A stretch of 64,000 nt of DNA from NCBI RefSeq assembly GCF_002245895.1, contig NZ_NPJZ01000001.1, positions 5,077,501 to 5,141,500 of the forward strand, given 5' to 3'. Both the position numbers and the translations under genes were made by a program. How positions within the stretch are numbered: position 1 is the stretch's first letter; the number at the start of each line of letters is the position of its first letter. The stretch is from Rhodococcus sp. OK302. Lineage in GTDB: Bacteria; Actinomycetota; Actinomycetes; Mycobacteriales; Mycobacteriaceae. Shown here piece after piece: positions 18,855 through 26,976 of the stretch. The notes below the pieces were generated by a model. The model did not search any database. It worked only from the letters and a program-made list of their open reading frames with translations, and had not been told where the DNA came from.

Positions 18855-19892
18855 TCAAACCGCCCCGACGATGCTCACTGTCAGTGGAGTTTCCAGCGGC
18901 GCTTCGGGCAGATTGGGCACCCTCGTCGCCCGGGCATAGACCGTCTCCCCTGCTTCGAGGTGCAGGGCTGCGCTGTCTCCGCGGGTGACCTGCGCCGAGA
19001 ACAACTCCCCCGTCGCCTCATTGCGCAGATCGACGCGAACCTCGAAGCCCAGGTATACGACGCGCTCGACGGTCGCGCGGGTGACACCGAGAGATTCGGC
19101 GGTTCCGGATTCCTGTGCCAAGGCCATGCTGGGGTCGCGGCCGAGGCGGATGTCGTGCGGTCGCACCAACTGCCCGTTGAGTTTCGCGACAGATCCGAGG
19201 AATGACATCACAAAATCGTTGGCCGGACGGTCGTAAAGGTCGGCAGGTTCGCCGATCTGCTCGATCCGCCCCTTGTTGAGTACCGCGATGCGGTCCGCGA
19301 CGTCGAGTGCTTCTTCCTGATCGTGGGTGACGAGAACTGTCGTGACATGCACTTCATCGTGCAAACGACGCAGCCAGGTACGAAGGTCTGCACGAACTTT
19401 CGCGTCGAGAGCACCGAAGGGCTCGTCGAGCAAGAGCACCTGCGGATCGACGGCCAATGCCCGGGCCAAGGCCATGCGTTGACGCTGACCGCCGGAAAGC
19501 TGTGCGGGGTAACGGTGCTGGAATCCGTCGAGGCCGACGATCTCGAGGAGTTCGTTGACCTTCTTCTCGATTTCGGGCTTGGGACGCTTACGGATCTTGA
19601 GACCGAATGCCACGTTGTCCCGGACGGTCATGTGTTTGAACGCCGCGTAGTGCTGGAAGACGAAGCCGATGTCACGCTTCTGCGGCGAGACGCCGGTGAC
19701 GTCCTTGCCGGCGATGGTGATGGTTCCGGAATCGAGTTCTTCGAGCCCGGCGATCGAGCGCAGGAGCGTCGACTTTCCCGAGCCACTGGGCCCGAGCAGA
19801 GCCGTCAGCGAACCTGACGGAATGTTGATGGAAACGTCGTTGAGCGCCGCAAAATCACCGTAGTTCTTGCGGGCGCCGGTCACAGTGATCAT
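18855..19892 (-). CDS. cysA: Sulfate/thiosulfate ABC transporter ATP-binding protein
   Basis: A 345-residue ATPase. Walker A is GPSGSGKST near residue 35, the signature [15 protein letters not shown] near residue 132, and Walker [13 protein letters not shown] near residue 152. The H-loop is LVTHDQEEA near residue 188. A C-terminal TOBE-like domain of about 100 residues follows. The ATG at 19892 overlaps the cysW stop by four bases. It energises sulfate import with CysT, CysW and the binding protein encoded upstream. Confidence 0.96.
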   Translation of the reverse strand: MITVTGARKNYGDFAALNDVSINIPSGSLTALLGPSGSGKSTLLRSIAGLEELDSGTITIAGKDVTGVSPQKRDIGFVFQHYAAFKHMTVRDNVAFGLKIRKRPKPEIEKKVNELLEIVGLDGFQHRYPAQLSGGQRQRMALARALAVDPQVLLLDEPFGALDAKVRADLRTWLRRLHDEVHVTTVLVTHDQEEALDVADRIAVLNKGRIEQIGEPADLYDRPANDFVMSFLGSVAKLNGQLVRPHDIRLGRDPSMALAQESGTAESLGVTRATVERVVYLGFEVRVDLRNEATGELFSAQVTRGDSAALHLEAGETVYARATRVPNLPEAPLETPLTVSIVGAV

Positions 19893-20695
19893 GTGGTGCT
19901 CCTCTTGCGGTCCAGAAGCGTCATCAGCAACAGGACGATGATGGCGATGCCCATCAGCAATGTGGCTGCCGAGTACGCACCAAAGGTGTTGTGGTCGTCG
20001 ATGTACCGCGAATGCACGAGCAACGTCAATGTCTGGGATACCCCGGGGAAACCTGAGGACACCATGATGACGGCACCGAATTCGCCGAGCGAACGTGCAA
20101 CGGTAAGCACGATTCCGTAGGTCAGGCCCCAACGGATGGCGGGCAACGTGATTCGCCAGAAGGTCTGCCAGCCCGAGGCACCGAGTGTCGCGGCGGCTTG
20201 TTCCTGTTCGTCGCCGATCTCGTGAAGGACGGGTTCGACCTCACGAACCACGAACGGCAACGTCACGAAGATCGTGGCGATCACCATTCCTGGTAGCCCG
20301 AAAATGATCTTGAAGCCCAATGATTCGATACCGCCGAACCAGCCGTTGGCGCCCCACAACAGGATCAGCGAAACACCAACCACCACTGGAGATACCGCGA
20401 ACGGCAGGTCCACTACCGACTGAAGCACACCGCGCCCGGGAAAACGCCCCCGCACCAAGGCAAGTGCGGTGACGATGCCGAATACGACGTTGATCGGTAC
20501 GACGATCGCGACGATGATCAGCGACAAGTTCAGTGCCGAAATGGCGGCCGGCGTCGTGATCGAATCGATGAACGCACCGATCCCATGCTCGAACGTGCGC
20601 GTCAAGATCACGCCGATCGGAACAACCACCAACACAAAGAGATAGACGAGAGCGACGGTACGCAGACCGAGTTTGGAACTCCGGGAAATATTCAT
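19889..20695 (-). CDS. cysW: Sulfate ABC transporter permease
   Basis: A 268-residue permease with six predicted membrane helices. The coupling segment [21 protein letters not shown] near residue 190 is the EAA loop that contacts CysA. The ATG at 20695 shares one base with the cysT stop (TGATG). The open frame continuing to 20986 is antiparallel noise inside cysT. The order (binding protein, cysT, cysW, cysA) is the usual sulfate operon order. Confidence 0.95.
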   Translation of the reverse strand: MNISRSSKLGLRTVALVYLFVLVVVPIGVILTRTFEHGIGAFIDSITTPAAISALNLSLIIVAIVVPINVVFGIVTALALVRGRFPGRGVLQSVVDLPFAVSPVVVGVSLILLWGANGWFGGIESLGFKIIFGLPGMVIATIFVTLPFVVREVEPVLHEIGDEQEQAAATLGASGWQTFWRITLPAIRWGLTYGIVLTVARSLGEFGAVIMVSSGFPGVSQTLTLLVHSRYIDDHNTFGAYSAATLLMGIAIIVLLLMTLLDRKRSTT

Positions 20696-21540
20696 CAGGA
20701 CTTCTCCTCCCGGCGCTGGCCCCGGCTGGCATAGATCCGTAGGACGAACAGAACAAAAAACGCGATCGCGAGCAGCGCCACCGACACCGCTGCGGCATCG
20801 GTGGGCCGGTCGATTTCGATATCCTGCTGGATGAGCTGCGACGCCATCTGCGTGACGCGCGGGATGTTGCCGCCGATCAGCACAACCGAGCCATATTCGC
20901 CAATGGCACGGGCAAATGCGAGACCGGCTCCGCCGATGACCGCGGGAGCCAGTGTCGGCAGGACGACCGAACGAAAGATCGTCCAATTGGACGCACCCAG
21001 AGAAGCTGCCGCCTCTTCGACTTCACGGTCGACTTCGATCAGCACCGGCTGCACCGACCTCACGACGAACGGCAAAGTCACGAAGGCGAGTGCGACGACC
21101 AATCCGGGCTGGGTCGCATTGAGATGGACGTCGATCGGCGACTGCGGTCCGTACAGGGACAGCAACACGATCGACGCGACGATGGTCGGCAACGCAAACG
21201 GCAAGTCGATGAGCGCGTTCACGATTCGCTTGCCCGGGAACTCGTCCCGCACCAGAACCCACGCGATGATCGTGCCCATCACGACGTTGATCAACGCCAC
21301 GATGATCGAGACGAACAACGTCACGCGCAACGACGCCAGCGCCACCGGTGCTGTGACGGCGTCCCAGAATCCGGCGATACCGTCGTCGAAAGCGGTGGCT
21401 GTCAAGGCAGCCAACGGAAGTAGAACGATCACGGAAAGCCACAGCGTGGCCACACCGATTCCGAGGGGTCCCACACTCCCCGTGACCCGCGCGAGTTTGC
21501 GTCGGCGAACCACGGGGGCGTGTTCGATAGTGTCAGTCAC
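20695..21540 (-). CDS. cysT: Sulfate ABC transporter permease
   Basis: A 281-residue permease with six helices and the EAA loop EEAAASLGASNWTIFRSVVLP near residue 200. FARAIGEYGSVVLIGGNIP near residue 235 is typical of CysT/CysU. A short cytosolic N-terminus (VVRRRKLARVTG) precedes helix one. It starts at GTG (21540), seven bases after the binding-protein stop, and its stop overlaps cysW. Confidence 0.95.
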   Translation of the reverse strand: MTDTIEHAPVVRRRKLARVTGSVGPLGIGVATLWLSVIVLLPLAALTATAFDDGIAGFWDAVTAPVALASLRVTLFVSIIVALINVVMGTIIAWVLVRDEFPGKRIVNALIDLPFALPTIVASIVLLSLYGPQSPIDVHLNATQPGLVVALAFVTLPFVVRSVQPVLIEVDREVEEAAASLGASNWTIFRSVVLPTLAPAVIGGAGLAFARAIGEYGSVVLIGGNIPRVTQMASQLIQQDIEIDRPTDAAAVSVALLAIAFFVLFVLRIYASRGQRREEKS

Positions 21541-21547
21541 AGCAGCC

Positions 21548-22579
21548 TTACTTGGTTGCGTTGTCGTAGATCACGGCGATGGAACCGGTGTCCTTGGTGA
21601 ACAAGGAACTGTCGACCGCCTTCCATCCACCGAGGTCTGCGATCGTCCACAGCTTCGCGGGCTGCGGGAACTTGTCGGCAAATTCTGCGGCCACTCCGGG
21701 ATCGACGGGACGGAAACCTGCTTCGGCCCAAAGCTTTTGGCCTTCAGTGGTGTACAGGTAGTCCTTGAAAGCAGTTGCCTTGTCCAGAACCTTGCTGTTC
21801 GAAATCACGGCAACCGGATTCTCGATCTTGAATGTGGTCGGTGGCGTGACATGCTCGACAGGGTCACCGTTTCCTTCGAGAAAGAGTGCCTCGTTTTCAT
21901 AGCTGAGCAGCACGTCGCCGCTGCCTTGAAGGAAAGCTTCCGATGCTTCCCGTCCCGACTTCGGCTGAATCTTGATGTGGTCGTTGACAAGCGCGGTGAC
22001 GTAGTCGAGTCCGGCTTGCGCATTCTTTCCGCCGTCACTCTTTGCGGCGTAGGGCGCCAACAGGTTCCACTTGGCCGAGCCCGAACTGAACGGGTTCGGT
22101 GTAACAACTTCGAGCCCCGGTTGCAGGAGGTCGTCCCAGTCCTTGATGCCCTTCGGGTTTCCGGGGCGCGTCACGATGGTCACGACCGATCCGAACGGAA
22201 TTCCGTTGTAGGCGTCCTGATTCCAGTTCTTGTCCACCAGGCCGGCATCGACGAGGCGGGTGATGTCAGGTTCGACGGAGAAGTTGACGAAGTCTGCTTC
22301 GGCGCCGTCCTTGACCTTGCGTGACTGGTCTCCGGAAGCTCCGTACGAGGGGTTGAAATTGACGTTCTTGCCCTCTTCCGTCTGCTTGAATGCTTCGGTG
22401 AGCTTGTCGAATCCGGGCTTCGGGACTGCGTAGGCGAACAGGTTGATGGTGCCTCCGCTACCGTCACCGGCAGCACTGTCACCGCCAACGACGTCACTCG
22501 AGCCACCACTGCACGCTGTGAGTACCACGGCCCCCAGTGTCGCGATAGCTGTGGCAAGGATGCGGGAACGGCGTTTCAT
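21548..22579 (-). CDS. subI: Sulfate-binding lipoprotein of ABC transporter
   Basis: A 343-residue extracytoplasmic sulfate-binding protein. The signal peptide ends in the lipobox LTAC near residue 23, so it is anchored as a lipoprotein. A glycine/serine linker follows, then the mature domain with PSYGASGDQSRKV near residue 80 and the C-terminal GFRPVDP motif typical of the SubI/CysP/Sbp family. Starting at the ATG at 22579 with AGGAAGG upstream, it is the first large gene of the operon. A 170-base leader with a candidate Cys-Cys-ending ORF precedes it. Confidence 0.95.
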   Translation of the reverse strand: MKRRSRILATAIATLGAVVLTACSGGSSDVVGGDSAAGDGSGGTINLFAYAVPKPGFDKLTEAFKQTEEGKNVNFNPSYGASGDQSRKVKDGAEADFVNFSVEPDITRLVDAGLVDKNWNQDAYNGIPFGSVVTIVTRPGNPKGIKDWDDLLQPGLEVVTPNPFSSGSAKWNLLAPYAAKSDGGKNAQAGLDYVTALVNDHIKIQPKSGREASEAFLQGSGDVLLSYENEALFLEGNGDPVEHVTPPTTFKIENPVAVISNSKVLDKATAFKDYLYTTEGQKLWAEAGFRPVDPGVAAEFADKFPQPAKLWTIADLGGWKAVDSSLFTKDTGSIAVIYDNATK

Positions 22580-22751
22580 TGCAAAAACCTTCCTGAAAGG
22601 GATTATCGCAGCGATAAACGTCCACGGGATCGAACCCAGGTGGACGGAAAGAGAATCCGACAGAGAGAACTCTTATCGGTAATGCACGACTACGTGCAGA
22701 AAAGTTCGAGCGGGGTGCACGGCACCGCCGACGGAGTCGAACCGAAGGAAA
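22580..22751 (-). promoter_or_regulatory. subI leader with several hairpins
   Basis: Read on the minus strand, this leader holds GGTGC-CGT-GCACC, TGCACG-TAGT-CGTGCA (22683-22698), GTCCAC...GTGGAC (22620-22645) and TTATCG-CTG-CGATAA (22603-22617) in turn. The last lies close to the subI ribosome site. Together with the upstream leader ORF this suggests attenuation or translational control. No single structure is obviously dominant. Confidence 0.45.
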
Positions 22752-22841
22752 TCAACAACAGGCGACGTCAGCGACGTCGAGCATGCCGACAGCGATCAAC
22801 GCCAACTCATGGCGGATCTGAGGTGCTGCTGCTTCGGACAC
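22752..22841 (-). CDS. Candidate leaderless leader ORF ending Cys-Cys, upstream of subI
   Basis: A 29-residue ORF from the GTG at 22841, ending DVADVACC directly before TGA. A -10-like TAGAGT (22849-22854 on the complement) lies seven bases upstream of the GTG, as expected for a leaderless transcript. An internal ATG at 22784 would give a 10-residue version. Tandem cysteine codons at the stop before a sulfate-uptake operon fit a cysteine-sensing leader. There is no other protein evidence. Confidence 0.5.
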   Translation of the reverse strand: MSEAAAPQIRHELALIAVGMLDVADVACC

Positions 22842-22897
22842 GTCGTGGACTCTAGCAGAGCGCGCGCGGCGTCTCTACTTGTCTTGTATCGACAAAA

Positions 22898-22975
22898 CTA
22901 TCGGGTGAAAAGCCACGCCACGATGCAGAGAAGGATCAGGGCGATCAGGGCAAGAGTGACCCGTGAGCGGGGCAT
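22898..22975 (-). CDS. Tiny single-helix membrane protein, 25 residues
   Basis: The ORF starts MPRSRV and continues with about 16 hydrophobic residues (TLALIALILLCIVAWLF) before TR and the stop. This fits one membrane helix with a positive N-terminus. Its ATG shares one base with the stop of the 72-residue membrane gene upstream (TGATG), so it is probably translated by coupling. Too short for routine gene calling; function unknown. Confidence 0.5.
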   Translation of the reverse strand: MPRSRVTLALIALILLCIVAWLFTR

Positions 22976-23193
22976 CAGTTTTCCTCAACTTCTCTAAGGG
23001 TTTCTCGGGGAGTTCGTCGCAACCATCCGAAGACCGGCCAGGACAACACCGCTGACAATCCACGATCGAGACCGACAGCAATCAACCAACACAGTGGAAC
23101 GATGACGGCAAGGACCAACACGACCTGCGGGATGAACGGAAGACCCGCAATCCACAGCTCGAAGCCGTCCCACCAACCCGCAATCCGATCCAC
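22975..23193 (-). CDS. Small conserved membrane protein (Rv2401A-like)
   Basis: A 72-residue protein starting at GTG. A hydrophobic stretch (IPQVVLVLAVIVPLCWLIAVGL, near residues 20-41) is followed by a second, weaker one (LSAVLSWPVFGWL) and a charged tail ending EVEEN. Position between the sulfate-binding protein gene and a divergent GH15 enzyme gene matches the small membrane gene Rv2401A of M. tuberculosis; the homology is inferred from synteny and size. Function unknown. Confidence 0.7.
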   Translation of the reverse strand: MDRIAGWWDGFELWIAGLPFIPQVVLVLAVIVPLCWLIAVGLDRGLSAVLSWPVFGWLRRTPRETLREVEEN

Positions 23194-23275
23194 GCCATCA
23201 CCCTATCCTCCGGTCGCGCCCACACCGAATACGCAAAGAGTGGACGCGTCCGCGATATGGCCGGATGATGTGAAA

Positions 23276-25234
23276 ATGAGTGTTGACGACGAAGTTCTGG
23301 AGACCGTGCCTTCCGTCACGTCCAGCCATCACCGAAGTACCTTCCCGCCGATCGACGACTACGCATTTCTTTCCGACTGCGAGACGTCCTGTTTGATCGC
23401 CCGGAACGGTTCGGTGGAGTGGATGTGTTTGCCACGCCCCGACGCCCCCAGTGTCTTCGGAGCCATTCTCGATCGCAGTGCAGGGCATTTCCGAATCGGG
23501 CCCTACGGCCAGAACGTTCCGGCTGCGCGACGCTATCTCCCCGGCGGCCTCATCCTCGAAACCACCTGGCAAACAGAAACCGGCTGGCTCATAGTGCGTG
23601 ACGCGCTGGTGCTCGGTCCGTGGCACAACGTCACCGAGCGTTCCAGTACCCGTCGCCGCACACCCACCGACTGGGATGCGGAGCACATCCTGCTGCGCAC
23701 TGTGAAGTGCGTCAGCGGCACCGTGGAGTTGGAGATGAGCTGCGAACCGGCGTTCGACTATCACCGCTCCCCGGCGCATTGGGAGTACACCGGCAAGGTC
23801 TACGAAGAAGCCACCGCGACGTGTAACTCGACCAAGCCCGGCGATCACCCGACGCTGAAGATCACCACCGATTTGAGGCTGGGCATCGAGGGCCGCGAGG
23901 CGCGTGCGCGCACCCGCCTCGTCGAAGGCGACAACCGCTACGTGGCACTCACCTGGTCCGAGCTACCCGCCCCCCAAACTTTCGACGAAGCCACCGACAA
24001 GATGTGGCAGACAGCGAAGTCCTGGCGCGAATGGGTCACCATCGGCAAGTTCCCCGACCATCCGTGGCGGGCCTATCTTCAACGCAGTGCACTCACCCTC
24101 AAAGGCCTCACCTACGCACCCACCGGCGCACTGCTTGCCGCAGCCACGACGTCACTCCCGGAAACACCAGGTGGAGAACGTAACTGGGATTACCGCTACG
24201 CCTGGGTGCGCGATTCCACATTCGCACTCTGGGGGCTCTACACCCTCGGACTGGATCGCGAAGCCAACGACTTCTTCAACTTCATCTACGACGTGTCCAG
24301 TTCCGACAACGGCCAACCACATCCACTCCAGGTGATGTACGGCATCGGCGGCGAACGGACCCTCGAGGAATCCGAACTCAGCCACCTTTCCGGCTACGAC
24401 GGCGCCCGTCCCGTCCGAATCGGCAACGGCGCCTTCAACCAACAGCAGCACGACATCTGGGGCACCATGCTCGACTCGGTGTACCTACACATCCGTACTC
24501 GCGAGCGTGTCCCCGAAGCCCTGTGGCCGCTCCTCAAGAAGCAGGTCGAAGAGGCCATCAAACATTGGCGTCAACCCGATCGCGGCATTTGGGAAGTGCG
24601 CGGCGAACCGCAACACTTCACCTCGTCCAAGATCATGTGCTGGGTCGCTCTCGACCGCGGTGCCAAGCTCGCAGAGATGCAGGGTGAGAAGAGCTTTGCT
24701 CAGCAGTGGACAAAAATTGCCGACGAGATCAAGTCCGACGTTCTCGCACACGGCGTCGACTCCCGCGGCGTGCTCACTCAGCGGTACGGTCACGATTCAC
24801 TCGACGCATCATTGCTCTTGGCGCCGCTCCTGCGGTTCCTTCCGGCCGACGACCCACGCATTCGTGCGACGGTCCTGGCCATCGCCGACGAACTCACCGA
24901 AGGCGGCTTGGTGCTTCGCTATCGCGTCGAGACCACCGACGACGGATTGAGCGGGGAAGAAGGAACATTCACCATCTGTTCGTTCTGGCTGGTGTCCGCC
25001 CTGGTCGAGATCGGCGAATTGGCTCGCGCTAAACACTTGTGCGAGCGGCTACTCGGATATGCCAGCCCGCTCAAGCTCTACGCCGAGGAAATCGACGCAC
25101 ACACCGGTCGACACCTCGGAAACTTCCCGCAAGCGTTCACACACCTGGCATTGATTAACGCAGTCGTGCACGTGATCCGCGCGGAGGAAGCTGCCGAAGC
25201 CGGCGCATTCCAGCCGGCGCACAGCGCGACCTGA
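23276..25234 (+). CDS. Glycoside hydrolase family 15 (trehalase/glucoamylase-like)
   Basis: A 652-residue protein. The N-terminal GH15 beta domain begins DYAFLSDCETSCLIARNGSVEW. The catalytic (alpha/alpha)6 barrel holds NWDYRYAWVRDS near residue 305 and GIWEVRGEPQHFTSSKIM near residue 440, where the glutamate after W is the expected acid. EEGTFTICSFWLV near residue 560 carries the expected base. In actinobacteria this branch includes trehalases (Rv2402 of M. tuberculosis). The ATG at 23276 gives a family-typical length; GTGs at 23240 and 23270 are also in frame. It is cytosolic, with no signal peptide. Confidence 0.9.
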   Translation: MSVDDEVLETVPSVTSSHHRSTFPPIDDYAFLSDCETSCLIARNGSVEWMCLPRPDAPSVFGAILDRSAGHFRIGPYGQNVPAARRYLPGGLILETTWQTETGWLIVRDALVLGPWHNVTERSSTRRRTPTDWDAEHILLRTVKCVSGTVELEMSCEPAFDYHRSPAHWEYTGKVYEEATATCNSTKPGDHPTLKITTDLRLGIEGREARARTRLVEGDNRYVALTWSELPAPQTFDEATDKMWQTAKSWREWVTIGKFPDHPWRAYLQRSALTLKGLTYAPTGALLAAATTSLPETPGGERNWDYRYAWVRDSTFALWGLYTLGLDREANDFFNFIYDVSSSDNGQPHPLQVMYGIGGERTLEESELSHLSGYDGARPVRIGNGAFNQQQHDIWGTMLDSVYLHIRTRERVPEALWPLLKKQVEEAIKHWRQPDRGIWEVRGEPQHFTSSKIMCWVALDRGAKLAEMQGEKSFAQQWTKIADEIKSDVLAHGVDSRGVLTQRYGHDSLDASLLLAPLLRFLPADDPRIRATVLAIADELTEGGLVLRYRVETTDDGLSGEEGTFTICSFWLVSALVEIGELARAKHLCERLLGYASPLKLYAEEIDAHTGRHLGNFPQAFTHLALINAVVHVIRAEEAAEAGAFQPAHSAT

Positions 25235-25237
25235 TCC

Positions 25238-25285
25238 TGCTGTGCGCCTTTATTAACCGCGGGCGGTTAATAAAGGCGCACAGCA
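25238..25285. terminator. Perfect 23-bp hairpin between convergent genes
   Basis: The arms at 25238-25260 and 25263-25285 are exactly complementary, with only two bases between them. The core is GCGCCTTTATTAACCGC and its complement. It begins four bases after the GH15 stop and ends where the decayed acyl-CoA dehydrogenase stops on the other strand. It serves as a bidirectional terminator. Confidence 0.8.
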
Positions 25286-25698
25286 TCAGCGGGCCAATTC
25301 CCGCCCGATGATTTCCTTCATCACTTCGGTGGTGCCGCCGTAGATCGTCTGGATTCGTGTGTCCAGGTATGCCCTCGCCACCGGATAATCCATCATGTAG
25401 CCGTATCCGCCATGCAACTGAATGCAGCGATCCAGAATGTTCTTCTGCAGCTCGCTCATGAACCACTTGCCTTTTGCGGCGTTCGGTAGCGGTGAGCTCA
25501 CCAAGGTTGAATGCCAGAGCCGACTGGTCGATGAACGCGTTCGCCACATCGAGTTGGGTGGACATCTCGGCCAGCTCGAAACGAACATGCTGCAGATCTG
25601 TCAAAGGCTTGCCGTAGGCCTGACGCTGACTCGAGGAATGCGCGAACCGTGGCACCGTAACTTTGCTGGTCCTCGGTGAAAGACATGACCCGTTGCAT
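25286..25698 (-). pseudogene. Acyl-CoA dehydrogenase remnant (internal deletion and frameshift)
   Basis: Three reading frames each hold a piece of one acyl-CoA dehydrogenase. Frame one gives an N-terminus, MSFTEDQQSYGATVRAFLES (ATG at 25686 or 25698). It jumps directly to RQAYGKPLTDLQHVRFELAE in a second frame, which belongs about 250 residues later in a normal protein. A further shift near 25500 leads to KGKWFMSELQKN and the C-terminal LHGGYGYMMDYP and IYGGTTEVMKEII. About 135 of the usual 385 residues remain, and the FAD/substrate domains and catalytic base are lost. It lies 30 bases after the thiolase gene, so it was the last gene of that operon. Confidence 0.85.
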
Positions 25699-25727
25699 AG
25701 TTACTCCGTTCGATCCGGCCCCGGCCC

Positions 25728-26882
25728 TCAGCCCAGTCGCTCGAGAATGGTGACGTTTGCCTGGCCGCCGCCCTCACAAATCGTCTGCAGGCCGTAACGT
25801 CCACCGCTGCGCTCCAATTCATGCAGAAGCGTAGTCATCAAACGGGCCCCGGTAGCTCCGAGTGGGTGCCCGAGAGCGATAGCGCCACCGTTGACATTGA
25901 CCTTCGCCGGATCAGCGTCGAGCTCCCTCTGCCACGCCATGACGACGGGAGCAAACGCTTCGTTGATCTCCGTGACGTCGATGTCGTTCATCGTCATTCC
26001 GATCTTCTTCAACGCGACCTGCGTTGCGGGAATCGGCGCGCTGAGCATCATCACGGGATCGGCACCTCGAACCGACAAATGGTGGATACGGGCCCTCGGG
26101 GTGAAACCGTAGCGCTTGACTGCCGCCTCGGAAGCGATCAGCAATCCAGCCGAGCCATCCGAAATCTGGCTGGCGACACCCGCGGTCAGAACTCCGCCTG
26201 GCGCAAGAGTTTTCAGCTTGGATAGCTTCTCGGCGGACGTGTCGCGTCGGGGTCCCTCGTCGGTCTCGACGCCGGCAAAGGAAACAATTTCACGTGCGAA
26301 TCGACCAGTGTCAATGGCCGCTACCGCGCGCCGATGGCTGGTGAGCGCAAACTCCTCGCACTCCTCTCGCGACAGATTCCAGTTCTTCGCGATCATCTCG
26401 GCGCCACGGAACTGCGAGATCTCCTGGTTGCCGTAGCGTGCCTGCCAACCGCGACTACCGGACCACGGGTCCGTTGAGCCGTAAGGTTCACCCGCGGGGA
26501 ACGCGGACAGAAGGGGGAACGTGCTCATGTTCTGGACACCACCGGCGATGACAAGATCCTGAGTACCGCTCATCACTCCCTGTGCCGCGAAGTGAACAGC
26601 CTGCTGCGACGAGCCACATTGACGATCGATCGTGACTCCGGGAACGGATTCCGGCAATCCGGCTGCGAGAGCTGCTGTTCGCGCAATGTCGCCGGCCTGA
26701 GCGCCGATGTTGTCCAGGCAGCCCAGCACGACGTCGTCGATGTCGGCCGGGTCGAAGTCGTGACGACCGACCAGCGTTGCGATTACATGGGCAGCCATGT
26801 CGGCCGGGTGCTCCCCCGCAAATCCGCCGCCTCGGCGACCGATAGGTAGTCGCAGAGCATCAACGATGTAGGCCTCGGGCAT
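25728..26882 (-). CDS. Acetyl-CoA acetyltransferase / 3-ketoacyl-CoA thiolase
   Basis: A 384-residue thiolase. The nucleophilic cysteine is in RQCGSSQQA at residue 89. The histidine motif NGGAIALGHPLGATGAR is near residue 335 and the second cysteine motif CEGGGQAN near residue 370. It cleaves 3-ketoacyl-CoA at the end of beta-oxidation. The CEGGG ending resembles thiolases of steroid and branched-substrate operons. AGGAGG just before the ATG at 26882 fixes the start. It lies 94 bases downstream of the acyl-CoA synthetase gene. Confidence 0.93.
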   Translation of the reverse strand: MPEAYIVDALRLPIGRRGGGFAGEHPADMAAHVIATLVGRHDFDPADIDDVVLGCLDNIGAQAGDIARTAALAAGLPESVPGVTIDRQCGSSQQAVHFAAQGVMSGTQDLVIAGGVQNMSTFPLLSAFPAGEPYGSTDPWSGSRGWQARYGNQEISQFRGAEMIAKNWNLSREECEEFALTSHRRAVAAIDTGRFAREIVSFAGVETDEGPRRDTSAEKLSKLKTLAPGGVLTAGVASQISDGSAGLLIASEAAVKRYGFTPRARIHHLSVRGADPVMMLSAPIPATQVALKKIGMTMNDIDVTEINEAFAPVVMAWQRELDADPAKVNVNGGAIALGHPLGATGARLMTTLLHELERSGGRYGLQTICEGGGQANVTILERLG

Positions 26883-26976
26883 TATTCCTCCTGGATGTGC
26901 CCCAATCAGGAATTCGTCCTGGTGGGTTGAATGAATGAAGAGTTCCCGCGAAGGGCGAACAGGTACGTGCGGCCGA

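Noticed and set aside
20801..22324. 507-residue + strand ORF across cysT and subI
   Set aside because: It is antisense to two well-supported transport genes, with Thr/Ser/Arg-rich low-complexity translation and no motifs.
22620..22645. GGGTTCGATCCC on the minus strand, resembling a tRNA T-arm
   Set aside because: The flanking stem does not fit a T-arm and no acceptor, D- or anticodon stem is present; it is better explained as a leader hairpin.
22809..22997. + strand ORF beginning MADLRCCCF, resembling a polycysteine leader
   Set aside because: The Cys run is near the start, not the end; it is antisense to the subI leader ORF and leads to no sulfur gene on the + strand.
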